Shown here: piece by piece, positions 8,831 to 17,339 of the stretch
Numbering within the stretch: position 1 is the first letter of the stretch
How the letters are laid out: each line of letters begins with the position of its first letter
Position numbers and translations under genes: made by a program
NCBI GenBank assembly: GCA_012518815.1
Contig: JAAYRK010000052.1
Span: 1 to 64,000, forward strand
Length of the DNA: 64,000 nucleotides
Direction: 5' to 3'
DNA from: Candidatus Epulonipiscium sp.
GTDB taxonomy: Bacteria > Bacillota > Clostridia > Lachnospirales > Defluviitaleaceae
Notes under the pieces: model-generated
Seen by the model: the letters and a program-made list of their open reading frames with translations, nothing else
Databases searched by the model: none
Told to the model about the DNA's origin: nothing

Positions 8831-10195
8831 TTGAAGTGTAAGCATTGGAAAATATGGCTTAGTATGGCGATGACTTTAATAATGTTGTCTGGGTGTAGCT
8901 TTCTAAATTCTACGCCCCAAGAAGTAACAGATATGATTGCTGAATCTGAAGAAATAACAGAGAAAGAAGAAGAAACAAAAGAAAATGAAAAAAAGGATCA
9001 GGATAAACTTGAAGTGGAATTTGTGAAATTTTTTAATCAATTTTACAGTATTCCTACTAGTGAAATAATTAATTTAAATGCTTATCCTACCATTCCTAAT
9101 GATAATTATTCAGAGGTATTTAAAAGATTTTCAGAAAGTAGTCTTTCACTAATGGAGAAATATATGACCCCTGAATTAGAAAAAAACTTAAAAAAGAATT
9201 ATTTTCAAACAGATATTCATTTTCCACGCTTTTTATTAATTAATAAAAATGTTATTATTAATTATAATAAGGTAGAGGGATTAGAATATAACTTAATTAA
9301 TCAAGAAGACATAAAAGATGGAAAAGACAAGATTTATACCTATTTGATTAATGTAAAGGTAAAAGCTAATACTATTCCATTACAAAGGTTTAATGAATTG
9401 TTTACTTATAACGTCAATTCAAATTATTATAGTCTTGCTAATGCCAGTACAATTATTGAAGAAAGTGAAAAAGATGAAATTATGCTTGAATGTAATTACG
9501 TTGCAAAAATACAAGAGAAGAATAATAAGATTAGCTTTTATTCTTTAAAAGAACATGGAGAAAAAGCAATTCCTGAAGATGAAAGAAGAAGTTTATTAAA
9601 CAGTAGTTTTGTTAAAAGAGTTAATTATATAGAAAAACCTCTAACAGCTGATTCCTTGTTAATAAGAGAATTTATCCATAAATTTTTTAATATGGATAAA
9701 GATGATTATTTATATTATGAGTATGCCTTTGATACAAATTACGAAATATTTTCACAAAGCTTAGCTGATTTAGCTATTAGAGATTATTTTGCACCAAAAG
9801 AAGAACATTTTAGAAGTCAATATCCAAAAATGATTGTTCCTACAAAGGATGACATTATAGCTCTAAGCGTTAACAAAGAAGATGTAAAGATAGAGGTTCA
9901 TTCTATAGCTTCTAGAGGCGGAAGAGTATATGTTGTTGATATACCCGCTGTAGCAGAGTTATCAGATTATTCCAAAGAGGATTTGGAATATAGGTATTAT
10001 ATGCTAGTTGAAGATATTGAGGAAGAAGGACCTAAAATTACTAAAATACAGTATATTTTCATTAGTCGACATTTTCCAGAAACAAAAAATATAGTAACAG
10101 ATCCTTTTGAAGAAGATTCTAATAATGTAACTACAGAAGAAACAAATGAATCAGGAGGATTAGAAGAAGCAGAGGAAGCTCTTGAAGATTTTTAG
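8831..10195 (+). CDS. Lipoprotein of unknown function ending the pilus operon
   Basis: The first residues form a signal peptide with the lipobox LSGC, so the mature protein of about 430 residues should be anchored to the outer face of the membrane through its Cys. A Glu/Lys-rich linker (about residues 35-65) precedes a globular part with no known motif, and the C-terminus is very acidic. The TTG start lies 8 bases after GGAG; a GTG three codons earlier overlaps that site. It begins 17 bases after the PilX-like gene, so a role in pilus assembly or anchoring is likely, but this is from context alone. Confidence 0.7.
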   Translation: MKCKHWKIWLSMAMTLIMLSGCSFLNSTPQEVTDMIAESEEITEKEEETKENEKKDQDKLEVEFVKFFNQFYSIPTSEIINLNAYPTIPNDNYSEVFKRFSESSLSLMEKYMTPELEKNLKKNYFQTDIHFPRFLLINKNVIINYNKVEGLEYNLINQEDIKDGKDKIYTYLINVKVKANTIPLQRFNELFTYNVNSNYYSLANASTIIEESEKDEIMLECNYVAKIQEKNNKISFYSLKEHGEKAIPEDERRSLLNSSFVKRVNYIEKPLTADSLLIREFIHKFFNMDKDDYLYYEYAFDTNYEIFSQSLADLAIRDYFAPKEEHFRSQYPKMIVPTKDDIIALSVNKEDVKIEVHSIASRGGRVYVVDIPAVAELSDYSKEDLEYRYYMLVEDIEEEGPKITKIQYIFISRHFPETKNIVTDPFEEDSNNVTTEETNESGGLEEAEEALEDF

Positions 10196-10236
10196 AGATA
10201 AAAGTTAACTAACCAAAATACATTATGAGGTGCAGC

Positions 10237-10746
10237 ATGTTGAGGCAATTGTTTCCTGAAGATTATATTGATTCTATTTTTGATTTGAATATTGAACAAT
10301 TATTAAATAATAATGTTAAAGGATTAATTTTTGATATTGATAATACGTTAGTACCTTTTGACGTAGCACACCCTAATCAAAAATTAATCTCTTTTTTTGA
10401 AAAATTAAAGGAAAAAGGGTTTAAAATTTGTTTAGTTTCCAATAATACGAAGGAAAGGGTTATAAAGTTTAATGAGAAATTAAAAGTAAATACTATTCAT
10501 AAGGCATCAAAGCCTAGAAGAAAAAGTTTTATTAAGGCTATGGACTTAATGGGTACTAATAAAGATAATACCTTGGTTATAGGGGATCAGATATTTACTG
10601 ATGTATGGGGAGGTAATCGCTTAGGTATTAAGACCATCCTAGTTGTTCCTGTTAGTGATAGGGACGAATGGATTACATGGATTAAAAGAGGTATAGAAAG
10701 ACTGGTAATCCGCCTATATCAACGTCAAAGGAGTAAGAAAAGATGA
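10237..10746 (+). CDS. yqeG: YqeG family HAD-type phosphatase
   Basis: A 169-residue HAD-superfamily subclass IIIA protein. It shows the nucleophile motif FDIDNTLVPFD, a Ser/Asn motif (LVSNNT) and the acidic motif GDQIFTDVWGGNRLG. The start MLRQLFPEDY agrees with the family pattern; an ATG four codons upstream is in frame but lies over the AGGTG site. Members are often next to aroE or aroK in Firmicutes, and phosphatidylglycerophosphate phosphatase activity (as in eukaryotic Gep4) has been assigned to relatives. It overlaps aroE by four bases (ATGA), so the two are coupled. The substrate here is not shown. Confidence 0.85.
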   Translation: MLRQLFPEDYIDSIFDLNIEQLLNNNVKGLIFDIDNTLVPFDVAHPNQKLISFFEKLKEKGFKICLVSNNTKERVIKFNEKLKVNTIHKASKPRRKSFIKAMDLMGTNKDNTLVIGDQIFTDVWGGNRLGIKTILVVPVSDRDEWITWIKRGIERLVIRLYQRQRSKKR

Positions 10747-11615
10747 CTTTAGTAGATATGGTAAATGGAACTACAAATGTATATGGTTTAATAGGCAGCC
10801 CAGTTGTTCATACTTTATCTCCATTAATTCATAATAGTCTTAATAAAATTCTTAATAACAATAATGTCTATGTGGCCTTTGATGTCAATGCCCGAGAATT
10901 AGAGGATGCCCTTAAAGGAGCATATGCTCTTAATATTCAAGGAATCAATGTTACTTATCCCTATAAGGAAGCTGTGATGCCTTATCTTGTAGCTATTGAT
11001 GATTATGGAAAACAAATAGGGGCTGTTAATACTCTTAAAAAAACTAATGAGGGTTATATAGGCTATAATACTGATGCCTGGGGGCTTTTAATGTCATTAA
11101 AAGAGGAAAAGATCGAAATTGAAAATAAGAGTATATTGATTATAGGTGCAGGAGGAGCAGCAAAAGCTGCGGCTATGGCTATTGCTTCTTTAAGTGCTAA
11201 AAAGCTTTATATTTCTAACCGTACAATAAAAAGAGCAAGAGATTTAGCTGATGCTGTAAGTCATTACTATAATTTGCCCATTGAACTATTACCCTTAGAA
11301 GATATTAACAAGATTGATAATGTGGATATTTGCCTTCAGACTACGTCTTTAGGAATGCATCCGCAAGAAGGTCAATCCCCTATTAATGATGATGATTTTT
11401 TTCATAAGATAACATCAGCAGTTGATATAATTTATAACCCTTGGGAAAGTTTATTTTTAAAAAAGGCTAAAAAAGCAGGCTGTAAAACTGTTAATGGCTT
11501 TGGGATGCTTTTTTATCAAGCAGTAAAAGCGTACGAAATTTGGACTCAAAAGGAGATTTCAAAAGAGAATCTAACTGCTTTATATAAAAGCCTAAAAAAT
11601 AAGTTAATGCTATAA
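10743..11615 (+). CDS. aroE: Shikimate dehydrogenase (NADP+)
   Basis: AroE reduces 3-dehydroshikimate to shikimate in the chorismate pathway. The 290-residue protein shows the substrate site (GSPVVHTLSP), the catalytic Lys in NVTYPYKE, the Asp in NTDAWG, the nucleotide-binding GAGGAAKA loop and the NRT motif for the NADP phosphate. The order yqeG-aroE followed shortly by aroK and aroQ gives three successive-pathway enzymes in one locus, but the other aro genes are not in the window. Confidence 0.95.
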   Translation: MTLVDMVNGTTNVYGLIGSPVVHTLSPLIHNSLNKILNNNNVYVAFDVNARELEDALKGAYALNIQGINVTYPYKEAVMPYLVAIDDYGKQIGAVNTLKKTNEGYIGYNTDAWGLLMSLKEEKIEIENKSILIIGAGGAAKAAAMAIASLSAKKLYISNRTIKRARDLADAVSHYYNLPIELLPLEDINKIDNVDICLQTTSLGMHPQEGQSPINDDDFFHKITSAVDIIYNPWESLFLKKAKKAGCKTVNGFGMLFYQAVKAYEIWTQKEISKENLTALYKSLKNKLML

Positions 11616-11641
11616 GATTATACTTTGAAAGAAGGATTATC

Positions 11642-12091
11642 TTGAAAAGAAATGAAGGCTTTACTTTAATTGAACTTATTATTGTCCTTAGTATAATCTT
11701 GATTGTAGCAGCTATCGTAATACCTTCTTTTCATATAACAGAAAGATATGCCCTAAAAGCTTCAGCAATGGAATTAAAGTCCGATATAATATATACAAGG
11801 ACAAGAGCTGTTAAAGACAGCAAGAGATGTTGGATAAAAATATTTAAAGATAGTAATCTTTATTATATTACATCAGATGCTTTCGGACCTCATCATAAAG
11901 TGGTAAAATTAAGGGAGGGCATAGAAATAGAAGAAGCAGTGTTTTCAACAACGGATACAATAAAATTTACGATTAAAGGTACTACTGGCTCGGGGGGAAG
12001 AATTTGTTTGCGTTCAAAGAATTTTAGAGTTAAAATTACTGTAGTACCTGCAACAGGTAGGGTTATGATTTATTCAATAGAAAAAATATAG
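11642..12091 (+). CDS. Orphan type IV pilin-like protein (GspH type)
   Basis: A 149-residue prepilin-like protein: a very short leader (MKRNEG), then FTLIELIIVLSIILIVAAIVIPSF with Glu at mature position 5. A conserved PilX/GspH-like step (SAMELKSDIIYTRTRAVKD) follows and a small beta-rich C-terminus ends in VVPATGRVMIYS, typical of GspH/FimT. The TTG start stands behind AAGAAGGA. It lies 1.4 kb from the main pilus cluster between aroE and a comFB-like gene, and its leader makes it a PilD substrate. A competence pseudopilin is an alternative to a pilus subunit. Confidence 0.8.
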   Translation: MKRNEGFTLIELIIVLSIILIVAAIVIPSFHITERYALKASAMELKSDIIYTRTRAVKDSKRCWIKIFKDSNLYYITSDAFGPHHKVVKLREGIEIEEAVFSTTDTIKFTIKGTTGSGGRICLRSKNFRVKITVVPATGRVMIYSIEKI

Positions 12092-12138
12092 TATTTAGTA
12101 TTAGGGCTAAGAGTCATTAATTATGAGGAGGGGATTTT

Positions 12139-12414
12139 ATGTTAGAAATTAAAAACTATATGGAAGATTTAGTGTTCCAGGAAATGGATGAGGTAATTAA
12201 AGATTTACAATGCTGCGGTTGTGAAAAATGCCGTATGGATATTGCTGCAATTGCTCTTAATTCTCTGCAGCCCCATTATGTAGTTACAGAAAAGGGAAGA
12301 CTATATACAAAGATTAACACCCTTCAGCAGCAATTTGGCATAGATGTATTAACTGCAATGATAAAAGCAGCAATTATAGTTAAAAGGAATCCCCAACATC
12401 CTCATGAAGAATAA
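12139..12414 (+). CDS. comFB: ComFB family protein
   Basis: A small 91-residue protein resembling the late competence development protein ComFB. Helical N-terminus (EDLVFQEMDEVI), then a cysteine cluster CCGCEKC around residues 25-31 and the segment IAAIALNSLQPHYVVTEKG, which is typical of the family. ComFB domains have been reported to bind cyclic di-GMP in some bacteria. Here the neighbours are an orphan pilin and pilus genes, so a link to pilus or competence control is plausible but inferred. It overlaps aroK by 11 bases. Strong GGAGGGG site. Confidence 0.8.
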   Translation: MLEIKNYMEDLVFQEMDEVIKDLQCCGCEKCRMDIAAIALNSLQPHYVVTEKGRLYTKINTLQQQFGIDVLTAMIKAAIIVKRNPQHPHEE

Positions 12415-12931
12415 TACAAACATAGTATTAATAGGATTTATGGGCTGCGGGAAAAGTTCTGTTGGGATAGATCTTGCAAAAAGGATTTCTTATTCCTTTG
12501 TAGATTCTGATTTAGAGATTGAAAAAGAAATAGGAATGTCTATATCAGAATACTTTAAGAAATATGGAGAAGAGCAATTTAGGATTTTAGAAGAAAAAAC
12601 AATTAAAAGACTTGTTCGTACTACAAGACAGGTTATTGCTACAGGTGGCGGTATAGTTAAAAATCCCGTTAATATTAATCACTTGAAAAAGACAGGCCAT
12701 ATTGTCTATTTAAAGGCTTCAGCAAAGCATATATATAATAACATAAAAAATGATTCCTCAAGGCCTTTATTAAATGTTGAAGATAAGTATAATACTATTA
12801 TAGCCTTATTAAATGAAAGAAAAGAGCTTTATGAAAAACATCCAGATTTTATTGTAGAAGTTGACGGAAAATCTATAGAAGAAATTTCAAGCCTAATTAT
12901 TAATTATTTAGAGGAAGGTCAATTATTATGA
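12404..12931 (+). CDS. aroK: Shikimate kinase
   Basis: AroK phosphorylates shikimate to shikimate-3-phosphate with ATP. The 175-residue protein has the P-loop GFMGCGKSS, the substrate Asp in VDSDLEIE, the GGGIV motif (residues near 80) and the lid Arg in SSRPLL. It is the usual length and starts inside the end of comFB. It is followed by aroQ with a four-base overlap (ATGA), so the three genes are translated together. Confidence 0.95.
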   Translation: MKNNTNIVLIGFMGCGKSSVGIDLAKRISYSFVDSDLEIEKEIGMSISEYFKKYGEEQFRILEEKTIKRLVRTTRQVIATGGGIVKNPVNINHLKKTGHIVYLKASAKHIYNNIKNDSSRPLLNVEDKYNTIIALLNERKELYEKHPDFIVEVDGKSIEEISSLIINYLEEGQLL

Positions 12932-13416
12932 AAAAAATTCTTATTATTCATGGACCTAATTTAAATTTTTTAGGGATAAGAGAAAAAACTGTTTATGGCG
13001 AAACTTCCTTTGAGGCATTAAATAATTTACTCATTAAAAAAGGAATGAGTATGGGCTTTAAGGTGGAAGTCTTTCAATCTAACTTTGAAGGGGCAATAAT
13101 TGATTGTTTACAAAAGGCATATTTTGATAATGTTGATGGAATTATAATTAATCCTGGTGCCTTTACTCATTATAGTTATGCTCTTAGGGATGCTATTTCT
13201 TCTATTAATATTCCTACTGTTGAAGTACATATTTCTAATATTTATAAAAGAGAAGATTTCCGGCATAAATCTGTAACTGCTGCTTCTTGTATTGGGCAAA
13301 TATCAGGATTTGGAATTAATAGTTATCTATTAGGACTTTACGCCCTATATGAAGAATTAAATAATAAAGAGACATCAAAGGAGAATACTAATGAAGAAAA
13401 GACTGATGAAAATTAG
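12928..13416 (+). CDS. aroQ: 3-Dehydroquinate dehydratase, type II
   Basis: AroQ dehydrates 3-dehydroquinate by the type II (trans, dodecameric) mechanism. It is 162 residues long, and the family motifs are visible: HGPNLNFLGIRE, the GAFTHYSYALRDAI helix, VEVHISN and FRHKSV. The C-terminal tail after about residue 145 is an extra Glu/Lys/Thr-rich stretch that is longer than the usual protein. This tail overlaps the start of the next peptidase gene by 26 bases, which suggests coupled translation. Confidence 0.95.
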   Translation: MKKILIIHGPNLNFLGIREKTVYGETSFEALNNLLIKKGMSMGFKVEVFQSNFEGAIIDCLQKAYFDNVDGIIINPGAFTHYSYALRDAISSINIPTVEVHISNIYKREDFRHKSVTAASCIGQISGFGINSYLLGLYALYEELNNKETSKENTNEEKTDEN

Positions 13417-14464
13417 AGAGGCATTAAGTAAAAATAACCTTGATGCTATTATAATTCATAGTTCTGTTAACAGAAGGTATATTAGTGCTTTTACTGGTTC
13501 TGCAGGAATACTACTTATTTCTAAGTTTTCTGCAGTTTTATTGACTGATTTTCGCTATATTGAGCAAGCTACAAAGCAAGCCCCTGATTTTACAATTATT
13601 AATTATACTACTGAAGGTTTATATAATGAAATTAATAAATTCATAGAAAAGGAAAATGTTAAAAGATTGGCTTTTGAAGCAGAGCAACTTTCTTTTAATG
13701 ATTATAAAAAATACGAAGAAATGATAAATGCCCATCTTATACCTACTAATAAAATAGTTGAGGATATAAGAAAAATAAAAGATATAGATGAAATAGAAAG
13801 TATAAAAAAAGCCGTAGATATAGGAGACAAAGCTTTTAATCATATTTTGTCTTTTCTTAAAGAAGGTATTAGTGAAAGGGAAATTGCATTAGAATTAGAA
13901 TACTTTATGAAAAAAAATGGAGCTTCGGATCTGTCTTTTAGTACAATTGTTGCTTCTGGAGCTTTTTCTTCTTTACCCCATTGGGAACCAGGGGAAAGAA
14001 GGCTGCAAAACGGTGATTTTCTTGTAATGGACTTTGGATGTATCTATAAGGGCTACTGTTCTGATATGACACGAACAGTTGTTATTGGTAAAGCAAGCAG
14101 CAAACAAAAAGAAATATATAATATAGTATTAGAAGCACAAAAGGCTGCCCTTGAAGCTATTAAGCCTTTTAAAAAAGGTAAAGAAATAGATAAAATTTCA
14201 AGAGATTATATTGAAAATAAAGGATATGGCCAATATTTTGGTCATGGTTTAGGCCATTGTGTAGGAATGGAAATCCACGAAAATCCGAGGTTTTCTATTA
14301 ATGAAGAAGAGGAATTTTTACCAGGGATGGTTGTTACCGTGGAGCCGGGGATATATATACCGGATTTTGGAGGAGTTCGTATAGAAGATTTAGTTGTCAT
14401 AACTAAAGATGGTATTGATAATTTAACTAAATCACCCAAGGAACTTATCGAAATTTTAAATTAA
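13391..14464 (+). CDS. pepQ: Xaa-Pro peptidase, M24 family
   Basis: A metallopeptidase of the pita-bread fold that cleaves X-Pro bonds; I cannot tell aminopeptidase from prolidase. The 357-residue protein has an N-terminal creatinase-like domain and the C-terminal catalytic domain with metal ligands in MDFGC, SDMTRT, GHGLGHCVG, VEPGIY and RIEDL. These two Asp, one His and two Glu are all present. It sits directly before efp, a common arrangement in Clostridia and Bacillus (yqhT-efp). There is an alternative ATG four codons downstream, but GGAGAAT points to this one. Confidence 0.9.
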   Translation: MKKRLMKIREALSKNNLDAIIIHSSVNRRYISAFTGSAGILLISKFSAVLLTDFRYIEQATKQAPDFTIINYTTEGLYNEINKFIEKENVKRLAFEAEQLSFNDYKKYEEMINAHLIPTNKIVEDIRKIKDIDEIESIKKAVDIGDKAFNHILSFLKEGISEREIALELEYFMKKNGASDLSFSTIVASGAFSSLPHWEPGERRLQNGDFLVMDFGCIYKGYCSDMTRTVVIGKASSKQKEIYNIVLEAQKAALEAIKPFKKGKEIDKISRDYIENKGYGQYFGHGLGHCVGMEIHENPRFSINEEEEFLPGMVVTVEPGIYIPDFGGVRIEDLVVITKDGIDNLTKSPKELIEILN

Positions 14465-14541
14465 TAATTGAAAAAGTTTCTTTTTTGGTTTAAACTAAAC
14501 AAGGTGTAAATCAATTGAATCTATGATTAAGGAGGAAATAT

Positions 14542-15099
14542 ATGGTTTCAGCAGGAGATTTTAGAAATGGATTAACCATTCAATTTGAAGGAGAAATATA
14601 TTCTGTTATTGAATTCCAGCATGTAAAACCTGGTAAAGGGGCTGCTTTTGTAAGAACAAAGTTAAAGAACTTAAAAACTGGAGGAATTGTTGAAAAAACT
14701 TTCAGACCAACAGAAAAAGTGCCCAGAGCTCATATAGAAAGAAAAGATATGCAGTATTTATATAATGACGGTGAATTATTTTATTTTATGGATTCAGAAA
14801 CATATGATCAAATTGCATTAAACCAAGACCAATTAGGCGATTCATTAAAGTTTGTAAAAGAAAATGATTTGGTTAAAATATTATCTCATAACGGTTTAGT
14901 ATTTGGAGTAGAGCCTCCTTTATTTGTTGAATTGGAAATTACCCATACAGAACCTGGCTTTAAAGGAGATACTGCTACAGGAGCAACTAAACCTGCAGTA
15001 GTAGAAACAGGAGCTACTGTACATGTTCCTTTATTTGTTGAAATAGGAGATATAATTAAAATTGATACCCGTACTGGTGAATATCTAAGCAGGGTTTAA
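14542..15099 (+). CDS. efp: Translation elongation factor P
   Basis: EF-P enters the ribosomal E site and relieves stalling at polyproline. The 185-residue protein begins with the KOW-like domain and carries [16 protein letters not shown]; the loop residue is K32, the position that is modified in Bacillus-type EF-P. Two OB domains follow, with [11 protein letters not shown] at the end. The leader is about 75 bases and holds a weak promoter-like pair (TTGAAA, 17 bases, TAAACT). A terminator follows. Confidence 0.96.
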   Translation: MVSAGDFRNGLTIQFEGEIYSVIEFQHVKPGKGAAFVRTKLKNLKTGGIVEKTFRPTEKVPRAHIERKDMQYLYNDGELFYFMDSETYDQIALNQDQLGDSLKFVKENDLVKILSHNGLVFGVEPPLFVELEITHTEPGFKGDTATGATKPAVVETGATVHVPLFVEIGDIIKIDTRTGEYLSRV

Positions 15100-15130
15100 T
15101 TAAACCTTATAAAAAATTAATAATGACCAC

Positions 15131-15177
15131 AAAAAAGAGTAGTTAAAAGCTTAAAACTTTTAGCTACTCTTTTTTTG
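15131..15177 (+). terminator. Rho-independent terminator after efp
   Basis: A 14-pair stem (agagtagttaaaag with cttttagctactct, one G-T pair) around a short loop is followed by seven T. It ends the aro-efp transcription unit and isolates the sporulation operon downstream. Confidence 0.85.
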
Positions 15178-15239
15178 TTCTAAACCAGGACATCCTTTCA
15201 TAAAAATATTTATATAGGTAGCTTAAAGGAGGGGAAAGG

Positions 15240-16205
15240 TTGAAAAGCAAAGAAGTAATCTTAAGCTTTCTTAGTACTAGGCTAAAGAGCTTGTTTTACA
15301 ATTTAAGTGAAGAAGAATTTGAAAAAATTCATGAAATAAGATTAAGAGTAGATAAACCCTTAGTTATTTTAAAAGAAGGAAATTATTATTTTGTAAGAGG
15401 AGACGGTTTCTTAACCAAAAATCTTGAACAAGCTTTTATTGTATTTCAAAAAGATATTATTGATACCATTCAATTAATGAGTGATTATTCGATGTATGCT
15501 TTGGAGCAAGAGTTAAAAAATGGTTATATTACTCTTCAAGGTGGCCACAGAGTAGGAATAACAGGCAAGGTTCTAATTGAAAAAGGCGTCGTTAAAACGA
15601 TTAAATATTTTGGTGCAATGAATATAAGAATATCTCATGAAATAATGGGCTGTGCCAAAAAAGTTTTTCCCTATATTATTAATGGACAAAATATATATCA
15701 TACTTTAATTATTTCTCCTCCTGCTTGTGGTAAAACAACTATGCTTAGGGATTTAATACGTTTAATAAGCAATGGGGGTGAAAACAGATTTTTAGGACTA
15801 ACAGTAGGAGTAGTGGATGAACGCTCGGAGATTGGCGGCTGCTATCAAGGTGTTCCTCAAAATAATCTAGGACTTATGACTGACGTATTAGATGGATGCC
15901 CTAAAGCAGAAGGAATGAGGATGCTTCTTCGATCCATGTCCCCTAGGGTAATAGCTGTAGATGAAATTGGAAAAATGGATGACATATTTGCTATAGAAGA
16001 TGTAATGAATGCAGGAGTAAAACTGATATCTACTGTTCACGGTAGCTCTCTTTTGGACATACAAAGAAAACCTGTACTAAAAGAACTAATTAATAAAAAA
16101 ATATTTGAAAGGATAGTCATATTAACTAATAAGAATGGTCCAGGAACAGTTGAAGATATAATTGACGGTATAAGTTTAGAATCTTTGATGAAAGGAAGAG
16201 AATAG
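15240..16205 (+). CDS. spoIIIAA: Stage III sporulation protein AA (ATPase)
   Basis: SpoIIIAA is a secretion-type ATPase of the SpoIIIA-SpoIIQ feeding channel that links mother cell and engulfed forespore. The 321-residue protein shows Walker A (PPACGKTTM) and Walker B (VIAVDEIG), along with the family signature LLRSMSPRVIAVDEIG. The TTG start lies 6 bases after GGAGGGG. It is the first gene of a complete eight-gene operon. In Bacillus this operon is driven by sigma-E; I see no clear promoter of that type before it. Confidence 0.95.
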   Translation: MKSKEVILSFLSTRLKSLFYNLSEEEFEKIHEIRLRVDKPLVILKEGNYYFVRGDGFLTKNLEQAFIVFQKDIIDTIQLMSDYSMYALEQELKNGYITLQGGHRVGITGKVLIEKGVVKTIKYFGAMNIRISHEIMGCAKKVFPYIINGQNIYHTLIISPPACGKTTMLRDLIRLISNGGENRFLGLTVGVVDERSEIGGCYQGVPQNNLGLMTDVLDGCPKAEGMRMLLRSMSPRVIAVDEIGKMDDIFAIEDVMNAGVKLISTVHGSSLLDIQRKPVLKELINKKIFERIVILTNKNGPGTVEDIIDGISLESLMKGRE

Positions 16206-16723
16206 TGATAAAAATAATAGGTGCCTTAATTATCATAACAGGGACTGCTCTTATTGGATTTTTTATGGATAAGTTTGAAATGTATAGAATGAAGGACTTA
16301 GAAAATATAAAAAGAGCCTTAGTTTTTTTAAAAGGGGAAATTGATTATATGATTGCTTCTTTACCTGTTGCAATGGAGGAGGTAGGTTCAAGGGTAGAAT
16401 CTAGTATAGGTAAAATATTTAGCCATGTTGGGGAAAGCATGAAAAATAAAAGAGGGTATAGTGCAGAAAAACTATGGAAGGAATCCGTAGAGCTTTACAA
16501 GGACAGAACCTATTTATCAAAAGAAGATATTAAAAATTTACTGTCTTTAGGTACTGCCTTGGGCTATCTGGATAAAGAAATGCAAAAAAACAATATAGAT
16601 TTATTACTAGTTTATTTAGAAGATGAAATCGAAAGGCTTAAAGTTCACCGGCAAAAAAATGGCAAATTGTATAAAACTCTAGGTTTTTTAGGAGGCATCT
16701 TGATTGTTATTTTATTGTACTAA
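16205..16723 (+). CDS. spoIIIAB: Stage III sporulation protein AB
   Basis: The 172-residue protein has membrane helices at each end (about residues 3-20 and 150-170) and a helical middle with EYLDKEMQ-like family residues. SpoIIIAB resembles GspF/TadC-like membrane platforms and works with the AA ATPase. The GTG start shares one base with the preceding TAG. The two ends and the neighbours identify it. Confidence 0.9.
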   Translation: MIKIIGALIIITGTALIGFFMDKFEMYRMKDLENIKRALVFLKGEIDYMIASLPVAMEEVGSRVESSIGKIFSHVGESMKNKRGYSAEKLWKESVELYKDRTYLSKEDIKNLLSLGTALGYLDKEMQKNNIDLLLVYLEDEIERLKVHRQKNGKLYKTLGFLGGILIVILLY

Positions 16724-16737
16724 ATAGGAGGGATTAG

Positions 16738-16932
16738 GTGGATATTACAATAGTATTTAAAATTGCAGCTGTAGGGATATTGGTTTCAGTTCTTAATCAA
16801 GTTTTGGTCCGCTCGGGGAGAGAAGAGCAGGCCATGCTTACAACTTTAGCTGGCCTGATAGTTGTCCTTTTTTGGATTATACAATATATAAGTGATTTAT
16901 TTAAAACAGTTCAAACCTTGTTTCAGTTATAG
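16738..16932 (+). CDS. spoIIIAC: Stage III sporulation protein AC
   Basis: A small membrane protein (64 residues, as is usual) with two hydrophobic helices. SpoIIIAC is conserved in spore formers and lies in the membrane as part of the channel. The sequence LNQVLVRSGREEQAMLTT in the loop is characteristic. The start is GTG after GGAGGG. It precedes spoIIIAD by ten bases. Confidence 0.93.
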   Translation: MDITIVFKIAAVGILVSVLNQVLVRSGREEQAMLTTLAGLIVVLFWIIQYISDLFKTVQTLFQL

Positions 16933-16942
16933 GGGTAAGGAT

Positions 16943-17329
16943 ATGGAGATAAGTCAAATTGTAATAATAGGATTAATTTCAGTAATCTTGGCTTTGATGC
17001 TAGATAAGCATAATCCCGAGTGGAGTATGTATATAAGAATTGCTGGAGGCATGCTGATATTTTTTATTATCATTCAAAAGTTAGAGCCTGTTTTAGAAAT
17101 TGTAAAAAAGATGAGCGAAAAAATAGACGTTGATTTTGTTTATATAGCAATCGTATTTAAGGTATTGGGAATTTCATATATATCAGAATTTGGTGCTCAG
17201 CTTTGTAAAGATGCAGGAGAATCATCTATTGCTTCGAAGATTGAATTTGCTGGGAAAGTAATGATTATTACTGTTTCGGCACCAGTTATGCTTGCCTTAA
17301 TAAATATTATTTCGGAAATCATTCCATAG
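16943..17329 (+). CDS. spoIIIAD: Stage III sporulation protein AD
   Basis: A 128-residue membrane protein with helices at the N-terminus (MEISQIVIIGLISVILAL), in the middle and at the C-terminus. SpoIIIAC and SpoIIIAD are related to each other and act in the feeding tube. The segment VYIAIVFKVLGISYISEFGAQLC... carries the family's conserved Glu and Cys. I chose the ATG after AGGGGTAAGG; a longer in-frame start lies inside spoIIIAC. Confidence 0.9.
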   Translation: MEISQIVIIGLISVILALMLDKHNPEWSMYIRIAGGMLIFFIIIQKLEPVLEIVKKMSEKIDVDFVYIAIVFKVLGISYISEFGAQLCKDAGESSIASKIEFAGKVMIITVSAPVMLALINIISEIIP

Positions 17330-17339
17330 GAGTTGTGAA

